In this document: piece by piece, positions 41,997-56,900 of the stretch
Position numbering within the stretch: the first letter of the stretch is position 1
Layout: each line of letters opens with the position of its first letter
NCBI GenBank assembly: GCA_009760855.2
Contig: WPIO01000019.1
Coordinates: 2,337,501 to 2,401,500, forward strand
Direction: 5' to 3'
DNA: 64,000 nucleotides
From: Cristatella mucedo
Taxonomy: Eukaryota > Bryozoa > Phylactolaemata > Cristatellidae
Notes under the pieces: generated by a model
What the model saw: only the letters and a program-made list of their open reading frames with translations
Database searches by the model: none
Told to the model about the DNA's origin: nothing
Translations under genes and position numbers: made by a program

Positions 41997-44900
41997 CTAG
42001 CATAATGATAGTTGCCATGGCTGTTGCCGAGATCCTAGATTTATACTCAGTTTCACAAAGAGAAGAGGGAATCAATGTATACCATTTATTTTTTCAAACT
42101 CCTTGTAATCAAGCTATTATTCCCCTACATGGACAATGCCCCCATTCTTGTTATTTATCGTGTTTGAAATCTCAAGAGGCAATTTAGACAAGTATACAAA
42201 CAGCTGTGTCATGATAATGAATATTCTTCTCTTGCTGTCAGATTATTATCTGTGCCGACTGAAAGCGGTAGTGATAAACTTTGATAGAAAGAGATCCAGC
42301 TCTCTAAGGACGCTATATCAAATGTATTATTATTATTATTATTATTGAAACTCTTCTGTCGCTATATAAATGAGGCTATTAAATTAGCTAGACTTTACTT
42401 TTATCATCAGTGCCATTAGAGTGTATTCATAGAGTCAGAAACTTCTAATCCCACAGGCTGCTAGCATGCAGCACTCTATTGCCCGCTAGTGAATTCTGCT
42501 CACGCTGCGAGAGAAGATACACAATCAGGAAGACAGTGAATTGACACCTAAGAATCATCTATGCATGGCTGAGGCAAAAGGAAGAGAAGGACCTAAATAA
42601 ATAAATAAGTAAATAAGTGTGTCAATCGAATATTTTCACGTTACTGCATCAATGGTACTAGTGTCGCCAATATGCTGTAGGCAATTGCAAGACGGGCACT
42701 TCAGATTCAAGGTCGCGGCGATGTGAGTTCACAGGCTTCAAAATTACGAAGGACAGACTAGAGTGGACAGAAAGAAGCGCTTGAGCTACCATAGCATTTA
42801 TTGTGCTGTGGAGTTGGCAGATGGCACATAATTCATATCATATTTCTCTAGTCTTTGTGCTATTGAAATACCATAGTTAAATCATTTATGGCAGCATGAT
42901 AATGGCTGAGCTTTAAATGTATAAATATGCGAACAAATTTCATTATCAAAGGGGTGTCATCCACTTACATCTTTCAAAAACTTTGTTTGCACTCAATTAA
43001 CTTTCTATCCAATGATGCACATAAAGCTGTGAATATTAATGATCATCAGTGGCAGGAGGCACATGTGAAAAGACAGTCATACCTGTGATAAGCATGGCTG
43101 TCGACCCGACTAGAAGCTGTGGATTCAATTCCAAGCGGTTGCTGTGGTACCTGATGCCACCATAGCCTGCTAGTATCGATTGAAGGAAGCCACCCATCCC
43201 AGTAATAAAATTCACGGCTCCACTTCCATCGGGATTTTCTGTCCAAATCTAGAATGAATCTGCTGCACATTCAAAGACAATAGGCTCAGTATTCCCATTT
43301 CCAGCAGTACAAATAGGCAGGCGTTACCTGGAAAGGTTCCGTAATGTGCATAAACTGCCTTGTAAAAGCCTTAGTAGCCATATCTGTGGCATGCTCTTGC
43401 AAATAGCCGACTGTAAATATGCTCCAGGTCATAGCCGGCCCAACGGAATCTGTGACTGCTGCATATATGTTAAGGTCGTTGAGATGGACGTCTGCAGGCA
43501 TCTTCTCCATAAGTGGATACCCGAGCATGATTGCATCTGCTTGCTTAACCACAGGATCCGTTTGCAACACGTCATCTGCAAGTAGGACCCCTGCTGCATT
43601 GCAGCGATCAAGGCCATGAATCCTGGCATATTGTGCACAGCAATGTTTGCAAATATTACAAGCCGACGCACCGGTTTTGTTTGGCCGATAGCCATCGAAT
43701 TCCGGGTGATACCGTAAGGCCTGGTCGAACGGAATATATATCAGCTGGGCACCATCTGTTGCAGCAGGTAGCTGATCATCAAATTTCTGGCCGTTCAAGA
43801 TATTCCTCAGAAAGCTAGGCAGCTGCAGAGCCGATTTAGCAACCAAATTTGTGTAGACGGAGTCATTCACAGGGTAGTGATACTCGTCCGGGGGCTGAAC
43901 ATCTAACGGCAGAGTAGATTCAGTACCAGTTACCAAGTAACACGGTCTCCGGCTCATAAGCCACAGGAAACAAGTCACTTTGTGTTCAGGCATATATATA
44001 TATATATCCTGTCTTGAACTCCAAAACCACTAATCAGATTTTATGCTGGGTTTTCTATTGTGTACTCAAGGCTTAACTGGCTTCTGCAGCGAATGCGGTA
44101 GCCAGCAAACTATATCTCATGATAAAAAGAAAGAATGAGAATCGTCGCTGAATCAGGAGGACAGACTAGGAGGTAAGTCGCATAGAAACAGTATGGATGG
44201 ATAGCAAACGCTTGAGCCTGCAGCAGAACACTATTAAGCAAAAAGTGTGGAAGTGAGCACGCCAGACAGACCAGGAATAGATCATCTGGTAATTCTGCTG
44301 TGACAGGATTGAACATGCAATTAATACTAGAGTGCAGACGCATCTTGATTACACGAGTGCACAAGTGTCTGGCTGACAGTGAGCACTTGAAGCATAAGCG
44401 GCTTTCGGTAGTCTGCAGATTACGGTAGTCACGGTACAAGTCAGCATAGCACGGTAGTCAGTAGGCTACATCATATGTAACAAAGAGAAAGTGAGAATCA
44501 TAGCTGAGTCAGGTGGGCAGTCGAGGAAGTAGAAGTAGCAGCTCAGTACGGCTGCAAAGAACCATCCACAGTCGGCGGCAGAAGACGGGTGTCATTGGGA
44601 AGGAATAATAGCTGAAATCGCCCCTAACCATGTTGCTCATGTTTATCAAGCACGATACCACTCACCAGTGTTTCCTTTACAGCAAATGTAAAGCACCTAG
44701 AAAGAGATTGACTTCTCTGAGGGCGTTTTATCAAGTGTATTCTTATTATTAGTAGTAGTATTATCAGTTCCACAATCCAGAACCTGCAGACCAAAAGCTT
44801 CAGTCGCCAACAGCCTTTAAGCAAAAGAATGAAAGAGCTAATATACTATCCATAGGAAAACTTTGGGGTGTGAGAAGGCAGAAACTGGTGCAGCAGTTCA

Positions 44901-47900
44901 GCTAGGTATGAGGGAGCCAAGCAATCGGAGGCCTTTTTTATGAAGGATAGAGATTTCTTTGCTGTGTGTTTTTTGCTCTTTGATCAACCGGGAGCTCTCG
45001 CAGCTCCTTCAGCAAAGAAGACACGTGACGGACTTTCTTGGATTTACAAACTATATTCATCGCCAGCTGTGTAGGCTAAACGGCCTTTATCGGTAGCCCT
45101 GCCAAAACTAAGTTACAGTAGTAAGTCCAAACGGAATCAAAGAAAAAGCAAGTTCTTTAGCCAGTCCTCGCGGTAAATTGAATATGATGACTAACTACAG
45201 AATGAGTCATCTAATTGAAACTTGGAAACGTTAACCAGGCATCACCGAGGAAACTTAAATTACGAGCACTTGAAAATGGTCGTACTACAGCATCACCAAT
45301 TAGGATTGCAAAGTCCCTCACTCTAGCACTGTATTTAGGGCGTCCTACGAGAACCAATACGGTTGCATCATCGTTTGAGCCAGAGAAAATTGGTCGAAAT
45401 CTAGGATCGAATGTGTACAAGGCAGGCATTCAGTTTATCAGTCGCCACAACTGATTTGGATGATTAAATGATAAGTACAGCTGGGTGTCGTCGGCATAGA
45501 AGTAATAGCCGATGCTTCAATTTCCCGAGAGGTTCTGTATGCCAGTAATCTGCGGTTGCTGTCCCTCCTGCATGCACTTATAACATGAGAAAGTCAGAAG
45601 TGACTGTACTTAATAAGGTTAGATATGCACTATAAATTCTGGTGCTGACCCACAAGGCCCGCCACGGCCTGGCTGCTTCCTACCGTTCTGAACTGCTGTA
45701 CCAGTTCAGCCTTCTCGTGCCATCAGGTCCTCTTTGGACAATAAATTAGCTCGTTCATTCCTCAGCTTAAAGCTAAAGACCGCTGGGACAGAAGCTTTGG
45801 CTCTGCAGGTCCTAGACTGTGGAACTCAGTTCCACAATTCTTACGAAACGACAACTTCTCTCCTGCTGCCCAATGGGCCACATTCTTTCCAGACGCTTTG
45901 AGCTGCTACTTCCTTGCTACTCACTACCTCAACTGCCCAGCTGACTCAGCTATGCTTCTCACGTTCTCTCTGCTGCGTGAGATAAAGTCTGCTGGCTACC
46001 GAATGCGTACCGAAAACCACAGTCTTAAAAGTGGCTATAGAAAACTCTCCTGTGCAACATCCACTTTTTTCTGTGGCTTTGTGGAATTACACACGGAGAT
46101 ATAATACATTATATTTCTCCGAGAACAATATGCTCGAAGGTACCATGCCTGAGAGCCGCTGTAACTTGGTAGCTCTAAAAGACACGTGTCTCCAAGAAAA
46201 TTCATTTGTACATCGCTTAGGAGACCTCTTTTCGGGCGCTTCACATTTGCCTCGGATCTCGAGCCCACGAACTCGGTCATCAAATACATTCACCTTGACT
46301 TCGGTTGTTAAGGGTGACACCTTAGCCACAGGGCCAAACCAGTGCGGCACGTGCTTAAGGCGTTAGGAAAACGGCTGCTAAAAAATTAAGTTGCCACCTA
46401 ATTGGCTGGCTGGCCATACCAGACCAGGGTAGAGGGGGACCTTGGTTAGTCTGCAATGAAAATAACTGTTACAAATGCTAGCAGTTGGAATGAATTGTAT
46501 AGCACCTTAAGATAATTCACTTGCTGCACACTTCATTAAGGCTAAAAAGACAGAACTAAGACTGATAAATGATTCTAATATACATAATTACATCGTGGAC
46601 ACTGTGGTCTATTCACTTGGACAAAGAAAATCCTGTAACGACGTTTGAGTTGTTTAGCATCACTTTTAATCTACAGCTCCACATACCTGTGTATCCTGTT
46701 GCTGATGGACATGTGCCTGCACGACGTGGAACTTGATGATCGCCCCCTTAAGCTATGCAGCAGCTCAAGGGGGCGGTAAGAGCCGTAACGATAATAAAAA
46801 AGGTCATGAAGTAACACAGGAAAGCCGGTCAGGTCATTTGACTGCTGTTACAGATGCAGCTGCAAGCTGAAAACCGTCGATTATTGAGCCACAGTAAGAG
46901 TTCCGGTCATACTCTCAAGGTGTTATTTATTGGGGTTCATCAGCAGCAAGGAATTGCAGCCGCTTACATCACCGTCACGTGAAGGCAACCAGCAGCCAGA
47001 ATCTGCAGATGTTGGCTACCCCTGCCTCCCTTTTAACACAAAGCATCGGTCATGCGAAAGACGCGTTATACATCGGTGATCCGGTTACCCAATTAGTCTT
47101 GTTTTTAAATTCTTAGCCTGTGCTAGCTTGCCCTTGACAATTGACAGAGTAGTCAATGGTGGTCCAGAAGATCTAGTTTAAATATCGATGCATAGGAATC
47201 AGTTTGTAAGCTCGCGGCAGCAGGATGGCAGGAGCACAGGTCTACTTCTTCAAATGCACGTATCATTCATTGTACGTAAACTGAAAGGCTGATGATTCAG
47301 CTGCGCTGCATCCCTCTTTTAATATAGACTCCAAGCTAGGAAGCATATCTCTCGTGGATATCTCTGACAGTTTTCTAACAATAATTATATAAATTTAGTC
47401 ATCTCATGGAGTAGCTAAAAAGCCTGGAGGGCATGAACTTCACCCCTGACCCTCTGAACACCTGACTCTTGGCCGGCCTAGCAGGCCATGCTGATGTCGG
47501 TGACTACATGGAGAGTTCATAAGGCAAAGCTTTGACATTGCAGGTTTCCAAGACTTGGGCATCGCGGGATCTCTACTCAGCAACAAAGAGATTCACTGTC
47601 AAGTTGCTACTCTCGCGCGGGTCACAAAGTGATAGCTCTCGCTCAGTGGCAGCTCGTGGTCTGTGCAGCTGTGGCAGCTTGGTGCTCTCAGTCGAAGCAC
47701 ACTGCACACATAAAGCCGCTGCCACTGCTGCTGCTGCCTGGACACGGAGAGCAGCCGCAGGGACGTACCAAGTATATGGTACCGTGCATCGGTGGCATTA
47801 TAAACCAGGCGTCCTTGCCAGAACTGTGCAAGCTTCTCGGCTAGCTGCAGCCCATTTCCGGCGGTAATGTAGTCGGTGTCTGCAGTTGCAGCCACGTACT

Positions 47901-50900
47901 GTCGAATGGCGAGAGCAATGTCACCGTTGATGTGGATCTCATACTTCTCGCAGGTCTCTGAAGGGGATGTTGGAGAACCTGCAAGTGAAACACACCACAG
48001 AGGGCAGGGTCGCTGCAAGTTACAAGCCGTCAGAGTGATTAGATGATGGACGGTCGAAGGCGGCAAGTTAGTGGAGGATTCAAGCTTGCCGCCTCCTACG
48101 TCTGTTCGAACGGCAATGCTCGAGAATCTGCTCCTACAATTTGTAGTACCCAATGGTGTGTAGCAAATGTAGCTACGGATGCATCGAGAAGATCTTGAGC
48201 ATTTTACCGACTGCTTCCTTTCATTTGAATGCTGTACACAATCATTGTGTTTTACGATTCTTGTAAACTTTTCGAGGCAATGGCACCAGTTTCAGCCACT
48301 TGCGTGTGGATCCGTGGAGAACAGGACTGCCATTTCATAATAGAGGATCTCATTGTGCCTAACCTAATACCGCCACACCGTACCAACGATGATATGAAAG
48401 AGGGGCATGACCACAGGTGCAGCCAAGATTTTTTCTAGTGAGAACAACAAACTTTTAGCTTGACCCTCTAAACTAGAGTCAGTGTCACTGCCAGGGTCCA
48501 AGCTCTGCAGTTAATCCAACATTTTTTTAAACTTCATGCTAAAAGTAAGCTGTGCTAAGTTATCTGAACGATGAACTATTAAGAAACAGCATACAATCAT
48601 GTCTTTGTGAAGAATCTTTGTTTTTATTAGGAAGTACAGCTTTATCAAATCTCATTTCCATCGAGTCAAACATTCTGCTGATCTCCGTTCATGGCTGCCT
48701 ATCAGGCCGATGACCTTCAGCTTAAGCAGAACAGAAAATTTCGATGTCAAGTGTCAACCGTGCCCATTGCCCAATAGTTAGTGTAACCATCAAAGCAACC
48801 ACGATAATCTAGCAGCTGCTGGATGAAACTGTCGGAAGCATTAGAAGGCCAGCCATTGTACAGAAGCCAACACAGCTTGTATGCTCTACTCCAGAGACTA
48901 GCTGATAATACTAGCACATTGTTTAGGTAACTTGCTCGGTGATCGTTTATTATCACAACTTGCCTGCCAGTCCATCGGCCGATACGAATGGCTGAAAACC
49001 GGGCATGATCGTAGAATTCCATAAAAGATATAAGTCATTTTAGAGGATTATCCGGGGCAGTTCCAGCTGTGTACTATCTTTGCCATACTTGTCAATATTG
49101 CAAAAAATGCCGGCTTACGATTTGGGATCAAACTCCACAGTACAAACTCATTCAGTCGGCGATGGAAACAGGATTTTGCAGTGGGATGTCTATACAGAGA
49201 TCACTGCAAACCATTCCTATCACTGCATCCCTGCACTAGGCATAGGATGCGAAGTCCCCGATTCAAATCTCGGTATCTAGCAGTACCTATTAGTAAGAGT
49301 GCTGTTTTAACCCGGCTTAGCTTACGAGCTATGGCCAGAATCAAAGAGATGAGTTAAGCTCCAAGACCACTGCTACTGGCTAAGCATAGATTTTAAGCAC
49401 AGTTGGGAGTCTTCAGCATGATAAGATATGGCTTGAGACTGGCGCTGGAAGGCAGCGACCGGCCAGCCAGCTGGTGCTGGGGAAGGACCAGGCAGCCGGC
49501 TGCTACCAGCCAGGCTCAGATTCCTGAGGGGGAGGCAACACCCTCCCCGGCCCCCTCTATGAGCCTTTCGGTAACAATATGAGGTGGAAGACAGTTTAAA
49601 GATTTGATTGAAACAGTTATGCTTTGCTTTCTTTCCGGTGTCTGAGACAAAGATAACCGGGGAAGCAAAGAAGAAGCCGTGGTAGTACTAGGCAACACCC
49701 ACACGCTGGTTCGGACACTTTCTATAGCCCCCTTAGACATGACGTTCTCTGTTCTTGTTCACCTGTTTTTTAAACTATTTGTCAAAAAGTACTTCACAAG
49801 CTAAGCAATGTGTTTAAGGAAGATATCTTGCTGCTATATCTTTGCATGCTGACCCTGTGCATGTCACTTCTAACCATGTTGTGCTTGTTGTCATTATGTC
49901 ATTATTGATTATGCTACCACTAATCATTCGGCTATGCTTCCTTTGCAGCAAATATAAAGTGCCTTGAAATAAATTAAGTTCTCTGAGAGTGTTATACAAA
50001 TGTATTATTGTTATTATTATCATTATTATATACAAATACTCCCAAGCGGAGTATTTGAGCTGAGAAATTCAACTTTCTTGACTAACAATAACTCATTTTT
50101 TACTAATCTTGTGCAGTACTGATGCAATGGCTCACCTAGTCGCCCGATCAGAACCCATAATGCGTTTGTGAGACGATACCACGAGGCAGCTGAGGAGGAA
50201 TGTTCGGTCTACATCAGTAGCCAACCTTTTCGCTAAAATTCAGGCTCTGCAGAATGTGCCACTGAAGAAGAGATAAGGTAGGAGCTGTTGGCTTTAATGC
50301 CTGGCCTGACAAGGGTGGTCATAAAGAATTGTTATTGGATGACGTCACACACTTTGCATATCACGGATACCACAGCACATGTTCTTGTGCCATCGATTAA
50401 TATTTTCACATGCTTTGCATAACTTAAGTATGCCTGGCGTCATGGAAAACCCGATGACCGGAACAAATTTACAGCCACAGAAGCTACGGCCATACTGCAA
50501 GGATTTTTTACGCTGTGTGAATACGACATTATTGACATGCACCAGCAATGTCCACTTGCCCTGTTCACAACGACAGGAGTCGGGGTTTCAATTATGCACG
50601 TACGTCCAAGCAACAATAAACACCTCATACTAATCATGAAAGTACACATTTTGTGCATGCAGATTTAAGCATTCCGCGAAACAGTCGCGATTTTACCCGT
50701 GAATGCTTGCTCCCAGGGAAACCGAGCACCGGAGTCGTTGCTTGCTCTGGCATTCTCCACTGCCTGTGTTAGCACTCTGGTTCTTGATGCCATCATCTGA
50801 CGGGTGAAGTTAGATTGCAGAGCAAGCACAGGTGGGAACATCCAGATCTCCTGATCCCAAAAAACGTGACCCTGATAATCCTGCAAAGTATATAACACGG

Positions 50901-52345
50901 AGTGCTGGAAATGCAGAAGATAAGAGGCGAGGAATGCACAGAGCAATCGTACCGATATCTACTACCGGTTCTTCTGGCAACTGCTGCCGCCGCTGCTGCC
51001 ATTGCTGCTGCTGCCACTGCTGCTACTAACTCTGACAAGAAAGAGCCTGCGTTCCTGTTTCCGATATAAATACCGGTCTACGCACAGGCTTGAAAATGGC
51101 AAGGAGCACCAGCCAGGCCTACTGCCAGTAGGCGACACAAAAACGTATTCAGTCTTACATCTAGAGTTCCATCGCCATAAGCAAGACTCTCCGGAGACAG
51201 TCCAAAAAAAGGCAGCTGGTTAACCGATCCACCTGTAAGATCCGGCAGTGGCAGGGAGCTGAGAATGTAGTATAGGCTGCTGTAGATGGCACGAGCTGCG
51301 GTTACAGACAAATTGTCGGATCCCCACATGTCGACTCGGCCACGTTGCCATGTTTCAGCCCACGCATCGGCGTGCGCCCTGGACAGGCCGTCGGGGCTTT
51401 GGTGCGACAGCTGAATTCCTGGTAAAAGAATAGAAGCACAAACCTGATAAGGTCGCACAGAGATTTCCGTGTCAGCAACTCGGAGAACGCCAGAAAGAAG
51501 TCGCATACGCACAGTGCACATCCGAAATGCTAAGCGATTTATCTCAAAGCTCGCATAACGATGATTTATAGTGGTTAGATAGCAATAGTATAGATAAGAT
51601 GATGCCGACAGGCATTGAAGATACTGGCCTGGCCACGTGCAGCAACATCGCCAAGGCAGCCAATCGTGCACTGCCGATAGGTGGCACGTAGGGATCCCTA
51701 GCTCTGGCCAACTGCCTGTCTATTGCTTATTACTGCCTGTCTATTCATCCATGAACGAGTGATACTCTCACGGTATACCAAAATAGCTGGCCTGCGTTTG
51801 CAATCCGTGCAACGTCTCAAAGTAACATATCCAAATCTGAAAATCCTAGAACATTCCTTAGAAATTAGTATCGATTTTTGAAGCAGAACGATAATCCACC
51901 GGTCTGTATCACTGACCAACCAATCAATACGATTGACCTTTCTCTTGCATTGCCGATTAATCCTTTCTTCGAAATAGTGCTACCTCGGAGCTTTGCTTTA
52001 CAGGCTGAACTTGTCTTCACAGTCCGACTTATGACTTCGTCTATGAGACTATATGGAAGACTGCGTCCAAATTAAAGAGCCGATGCTTTCAAGTCGTGCG
52101 TTGAGAGAAGTGAACCGATAGCTCAATCGGTAGACCGATAATCCAGATGTCTCCGAGGCGTTCCCACATCCTGATAATCCGAACGCTACCTGTTTCCTAA
52201 TTGTCACCCTCGAAGCGAAATAAGAATATCTTTCAGCTCAGCCCCATGACAGATAACCTTCGATCATTCTGCATTTTGAAAAAATCTCTGTGACTTAATT
52301 AATAATAGTTCTACTATCACCATTATACGTTTACTAAATTCACGT

Positions 52346-52430
<85 letters not shown>

Positions 52431-53897
52431 GATAATCAAAGAATCCCTATCTGCTTTCTGATGAAAAGCGGATCTTGTAAAGATAGAAATAGTTCCAACA
52501 ATTCAAGGAAATACCCTCTTAACGACCAGACAAACTTTAATTGCTTGGTAGATTAAACTATGTAGGCAATCGACTTTCTGACACACACTGGAACGTAAAG
52601 CAGTCTATTATGGGGCATCGGAGCCTAGTCCAAAGCTTTGGATTGCTGGATCAGCAACATCTTTTCTTCAGCGGGTCGGATCGAATAGTGCATTCAGAGT
52701 TAGCCAGTCTGGCTATCCAGAACTGGGTACCTTAAAGGTAGCTTCCGAGTAAATCCGATGCAATTCCACATTCGCCTAAACTTGGAAAACTGCAGGAGCT
52801 ACTCGGGTGCCTGCAATGTTGTGGTTGGTTTTGTGACTTCAGCAGGGTCATTGATTCTTCAATAATTAATACTAGTATTTATTTGTACCTACCGCCCTAA
52901 AAGAACTTAAATATTCAGGCGCTTCACACATTAGTGTCTTTTATTCCTGAGTAGACTGTACTAGGTACTAGAATAAAAAAAAAAACATTTGTCCACTGCC
53001 AGAACAACAAATTAATAGATTGGGCAATAATGTAGAGAGCGTGTTGGCGATGGCTTGGCAACTATAAGCCTTCTGACCATACACAGTATCCTGAGCATTG
53101 GATAATAATCTTCGTGACCCGTTTACAGGGTCGCCGTCTTACGCGATGTATGCATCGCATCAACTTGTTGAACCCATGTTCTATTGCCTGTGCTGGGCAT
53201 TCTCCACGTGGGAAGTATGGCCAGTCTAGAGATGCCCGGCACATCCGTAAAAATATTTCCTCCGTCATTCGGGACATTTCATCGAGCCAAAGAGATCTTC
53301 CAAATATAATTACTAATTATTTAAATGTGCCTGGTCTGAAGGGCTAAGCAGATACTTTAGGATAAACTTTAACATGGGAAAATGGCTACCCGGTAAACGA
53401 AAATTAAATATTTCTACGAGCACATCCACTAAGTTAATTATACTAAGTTACGACTTGGTGTGTCCAGTTAATTAGAGGGAGCTGCACGACACTGAATTTC
53501 CATAAAACGTGAACATTTTGTTAGTTACCGTATTTTTACGAGTATATGTGGCACTTTTTCCAATTTTGTGTCGAAAAAATAAACCTGCGACTTGTACCCT
53601 GCAAGTCAAATAATGTCAAAATTAAAAACACTCCTTACCTACCTATCTAGACTGCTCAACTTGTTCATATGGGATTAGCTAGTTTATACTATACTTTACT
53701 TTACCTGACCATAGACCCTACAATTTCGAATTTTAAACATGCTGGGTGGAACTGAAGATGATGCAATCTATGAGGAAAGTGACGATTCAGACGTTGACAA
53801 TGCTGCAGAAGACTAAGAAGATGTTAGCAGTGATACTGATGGCGAGTTTCTTGCTAACGCTGACGGTTAAAGCAAACTTACATTAATATAAAATGAG

Positions 53898-53942
<45 letters not shown>

Positions 53943-56900
53943 GTAACAATATTTTTCAAAATATGTCGTCGACAAATTTAGGGTGCGACTTATACTTGGG
54001 TGCGACTTATATAATAGTAAAAATAGGGTACCAGGTCCTCTGGCTTCGCCTCTAAATCTATACGATTGCGGCTAGCGCTAACAAAGTATGTGCAAGTGTC
54101 GACGTCGTCGCTGGACTCGCTGCGGCTTTTGCTATGAGGCACTTATGTAGCTCGTTTTTCTGGCCTTGGTTAATTTCCAGGTACAAAGTAATTCGGAAAA
54201 TCTCTGCAAGCTTAAAATAACTCAATCACCATGCGGTAAGCTATTTAAAAGTGGCGAGCACTTTGACAGCATGATCAGTTACCAATGTGAGTCACTTTAA
54301 ACGCAGCGAAGCAAGTACGCAGTTCAAGAGCACGTTAGCGAATTACAGCAAAATGTGTTAACAGGCATGCGCAGCCATATTGGCAGTTCAGTCATTACCC
54401 ATTGTGTATTGCTGGAAAACAGTATCTTCATCGGTACCCACCGATGTGAGAAACGTCCACGAGGATTTGCTTATGCCGACAGGGAGAACGAGAGAAGCCG
54501 GAACGTCGTCACCATAGCAATACACGGGCATCTCAAAGGAAGAGCTGGTCTCAGCAACTTGTGTTTTACCCTTTCGCAGACTGCATAACAAAAAACCCAC
54601 CGCTATATATATATATATATATATATACATGTAGGCATTCAGCGATGCAAGCGCTGATCCAGACTGAGGCTCATAGCTAAAAATTCTGCAGGTCTGGGCT
54701 AAATCTGTAGCTTAAGGGGTGACGGCCGAGAAAACTCCGAAAAATGGCTCAATATTTTCATTTGTTGGAGTTTGCCTTTTGAAATACAAACAAGTATAAG
54801 CGTTATCCGAATTTTTTAACGATTAAAACATGACCGGAACATGCAAGCAAAATTATTTTTCAAGATATGTTTACACCAGAAGTGAGACACCGAGCTTGCA
54901 GCTTCTGAGAATACAATGCCAACGGAGCGATGTTTCTCCGGTGAACTTTGTAAATTAATGCTAATCAGTAGCTGAACGGACACCAGACCACCACTTGAAG
55001 CTAAGGAAAAGCGTAGAATAAAATAGTGGCACCCCACCAAGTCAACTCTCCGACTGAGAGTTGTGAGAATCCAAAAGCGTGAACATAAACCCGAAAAACA
55101 AAACCCCGTGGGAGGAACCGAGCGTCGGCGAACGGCTATCCCAAATTTTTCATGCTCTGTTCATGACGACCGGAGGTGACTCACGTTCGGCAACTAAAAA
55201 TGAGTCCGATTAAAAATTTAGATCAAAAAGCTTCACCAAAAGCTCCTCCGTGAACCGGCTTACGCCTTGAGCACCAAAGGCGTGCTACCCCGGATTTCCG
55301 GTCATACTAAGCGAGTGAGCAGCTGCCTCCTCTGGAGAAACATGCTCTCGTCCTGCTGCTCGTCATCCAGAAAGCACTTAGAGCAAACCAATCTCTGGAG
55401 CCTGGTAATAATAATAATAATAATAATAAATTGTGGTAAAGCCTTCAGAGAACTCAATCTCTTGCTGGACAATTCACATATGCTATCAAGGAAGCATAGC
55501 AGTCACCCAAGCAAGAACTACCAGAACCTTACCGGGGTTGAGCTACAGGGCTGTTCCCAGCGGTCGTTCTCTGCCTCCGGTCGCCTTTCAACGGAGACCA
55601 GCCATCTAGCCCCCTTCCCGCATCCATTCTGACCGGCCTGTCAAGGTGAAACTTCTTCACGAGCTTCAGCAACAAAAAAGCCAGGCAAGGACAACAGCTG
55701 ATTGGCGGACAGAAATCGGCTGCCAAAAATTGATGCATGACTGTAAGGGCCTCTGGATCCGTGCAAAAATAATTACTTTCTGTGGAAGCCGGTTGATATC
55801 TAAGAGCACTGGAAATATAAGCTTTATCTAGGCTGAACAGACCAATCACATGGAGCTGTGTTTGCAGTGAAAGACTTGGCGTAATCATGATGTCAGTGTT
55901 ATTCAGAAGTACATCTCGAGGACTACCACAAGCCTGCGAGCTCGGCTGACCCAGCTACACCCGTGGAGCATTCACCTGGCTGCTAAAATCACTCAATTCA
56001 ATTAGATTGCTATTCAAGGTAGAAAAGACAGGGGAAGGGTTTACTTGGAGTGAGACAATGGCTGTGCAAAATGAAAATAAAACTCTCTGCTTCGGGAATT
56101 CAATTACATTCTCAGCTCACGACAGTGCAAAGAAACCTAGGTGACATATACAGCTAAAACTACTTGTTTGTGACAGTATCTTCATCTCCTGAAGCCACTT
56201 GTGACCAGCAGGGCAGTTTCATCGCTGCATGGGAGCTACCATAAGGATTTCTAGGTAGGTAGCACGACGAGCTGAAAAGAAAGCGTACCAACTGATTGGT
56301 CACGGGGTAAGATTGCAGCGACAGGCTTGTACGTCACTCTGAACAAGGCCTAATGAAGAAAGGCTGCCGGGAAAATTATATCAACATGACCACTTTGAGC
56401 GCGAGTAATATGGCTAAATAAAGGATGTGCTGAGAAGAGCAGCTGGGCTTTTGAGCTTTGCTTTAAACACACAGGTCACACCGGCAGGGTCATGATTACC
56501 AGTCGATGGAGACCTTCAGGCTTTTACGCGGATGTATATATGTTGACGGCATGGTCTTGAAAGGATATCATATGGATTCGAGGCACAAAGGGGTAGGCGA
56601 AAAGTAAGACAGACATACGAGGACTACTGTAGATCGTACCAATCGATCCTAGCAAATGCCAAGTCTAGCTTCTATAAAAACTTTTTAATCTCAGATGTGC
56701 AATCCAAAAATGCTGATGCTACGATCAACCACCTCCTTAACTGCTCCCATGTTAGCTCCTTATCTAGCAATCTTTGTAATGATCTAGCTGATCGCTCCTC
56801 TTGATTCTTTTTCAACAAGATAAACAAGATCAGGGAGGCCATTCTTAGAGTTGCAGCATCCTCTCTGGAATCTTGTCACTCAGTTCCGAGCAGCATTTCG

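Noticed and set aside
48747-49022. 91-codon minus-strand frame with ATG (MEFYDHARFSAIRIGRWTGR)
   Set aside because: Lies in a PGGHG intron in the same strand, has no splice sites in fitting phase and no recognised family; kept only as a note.
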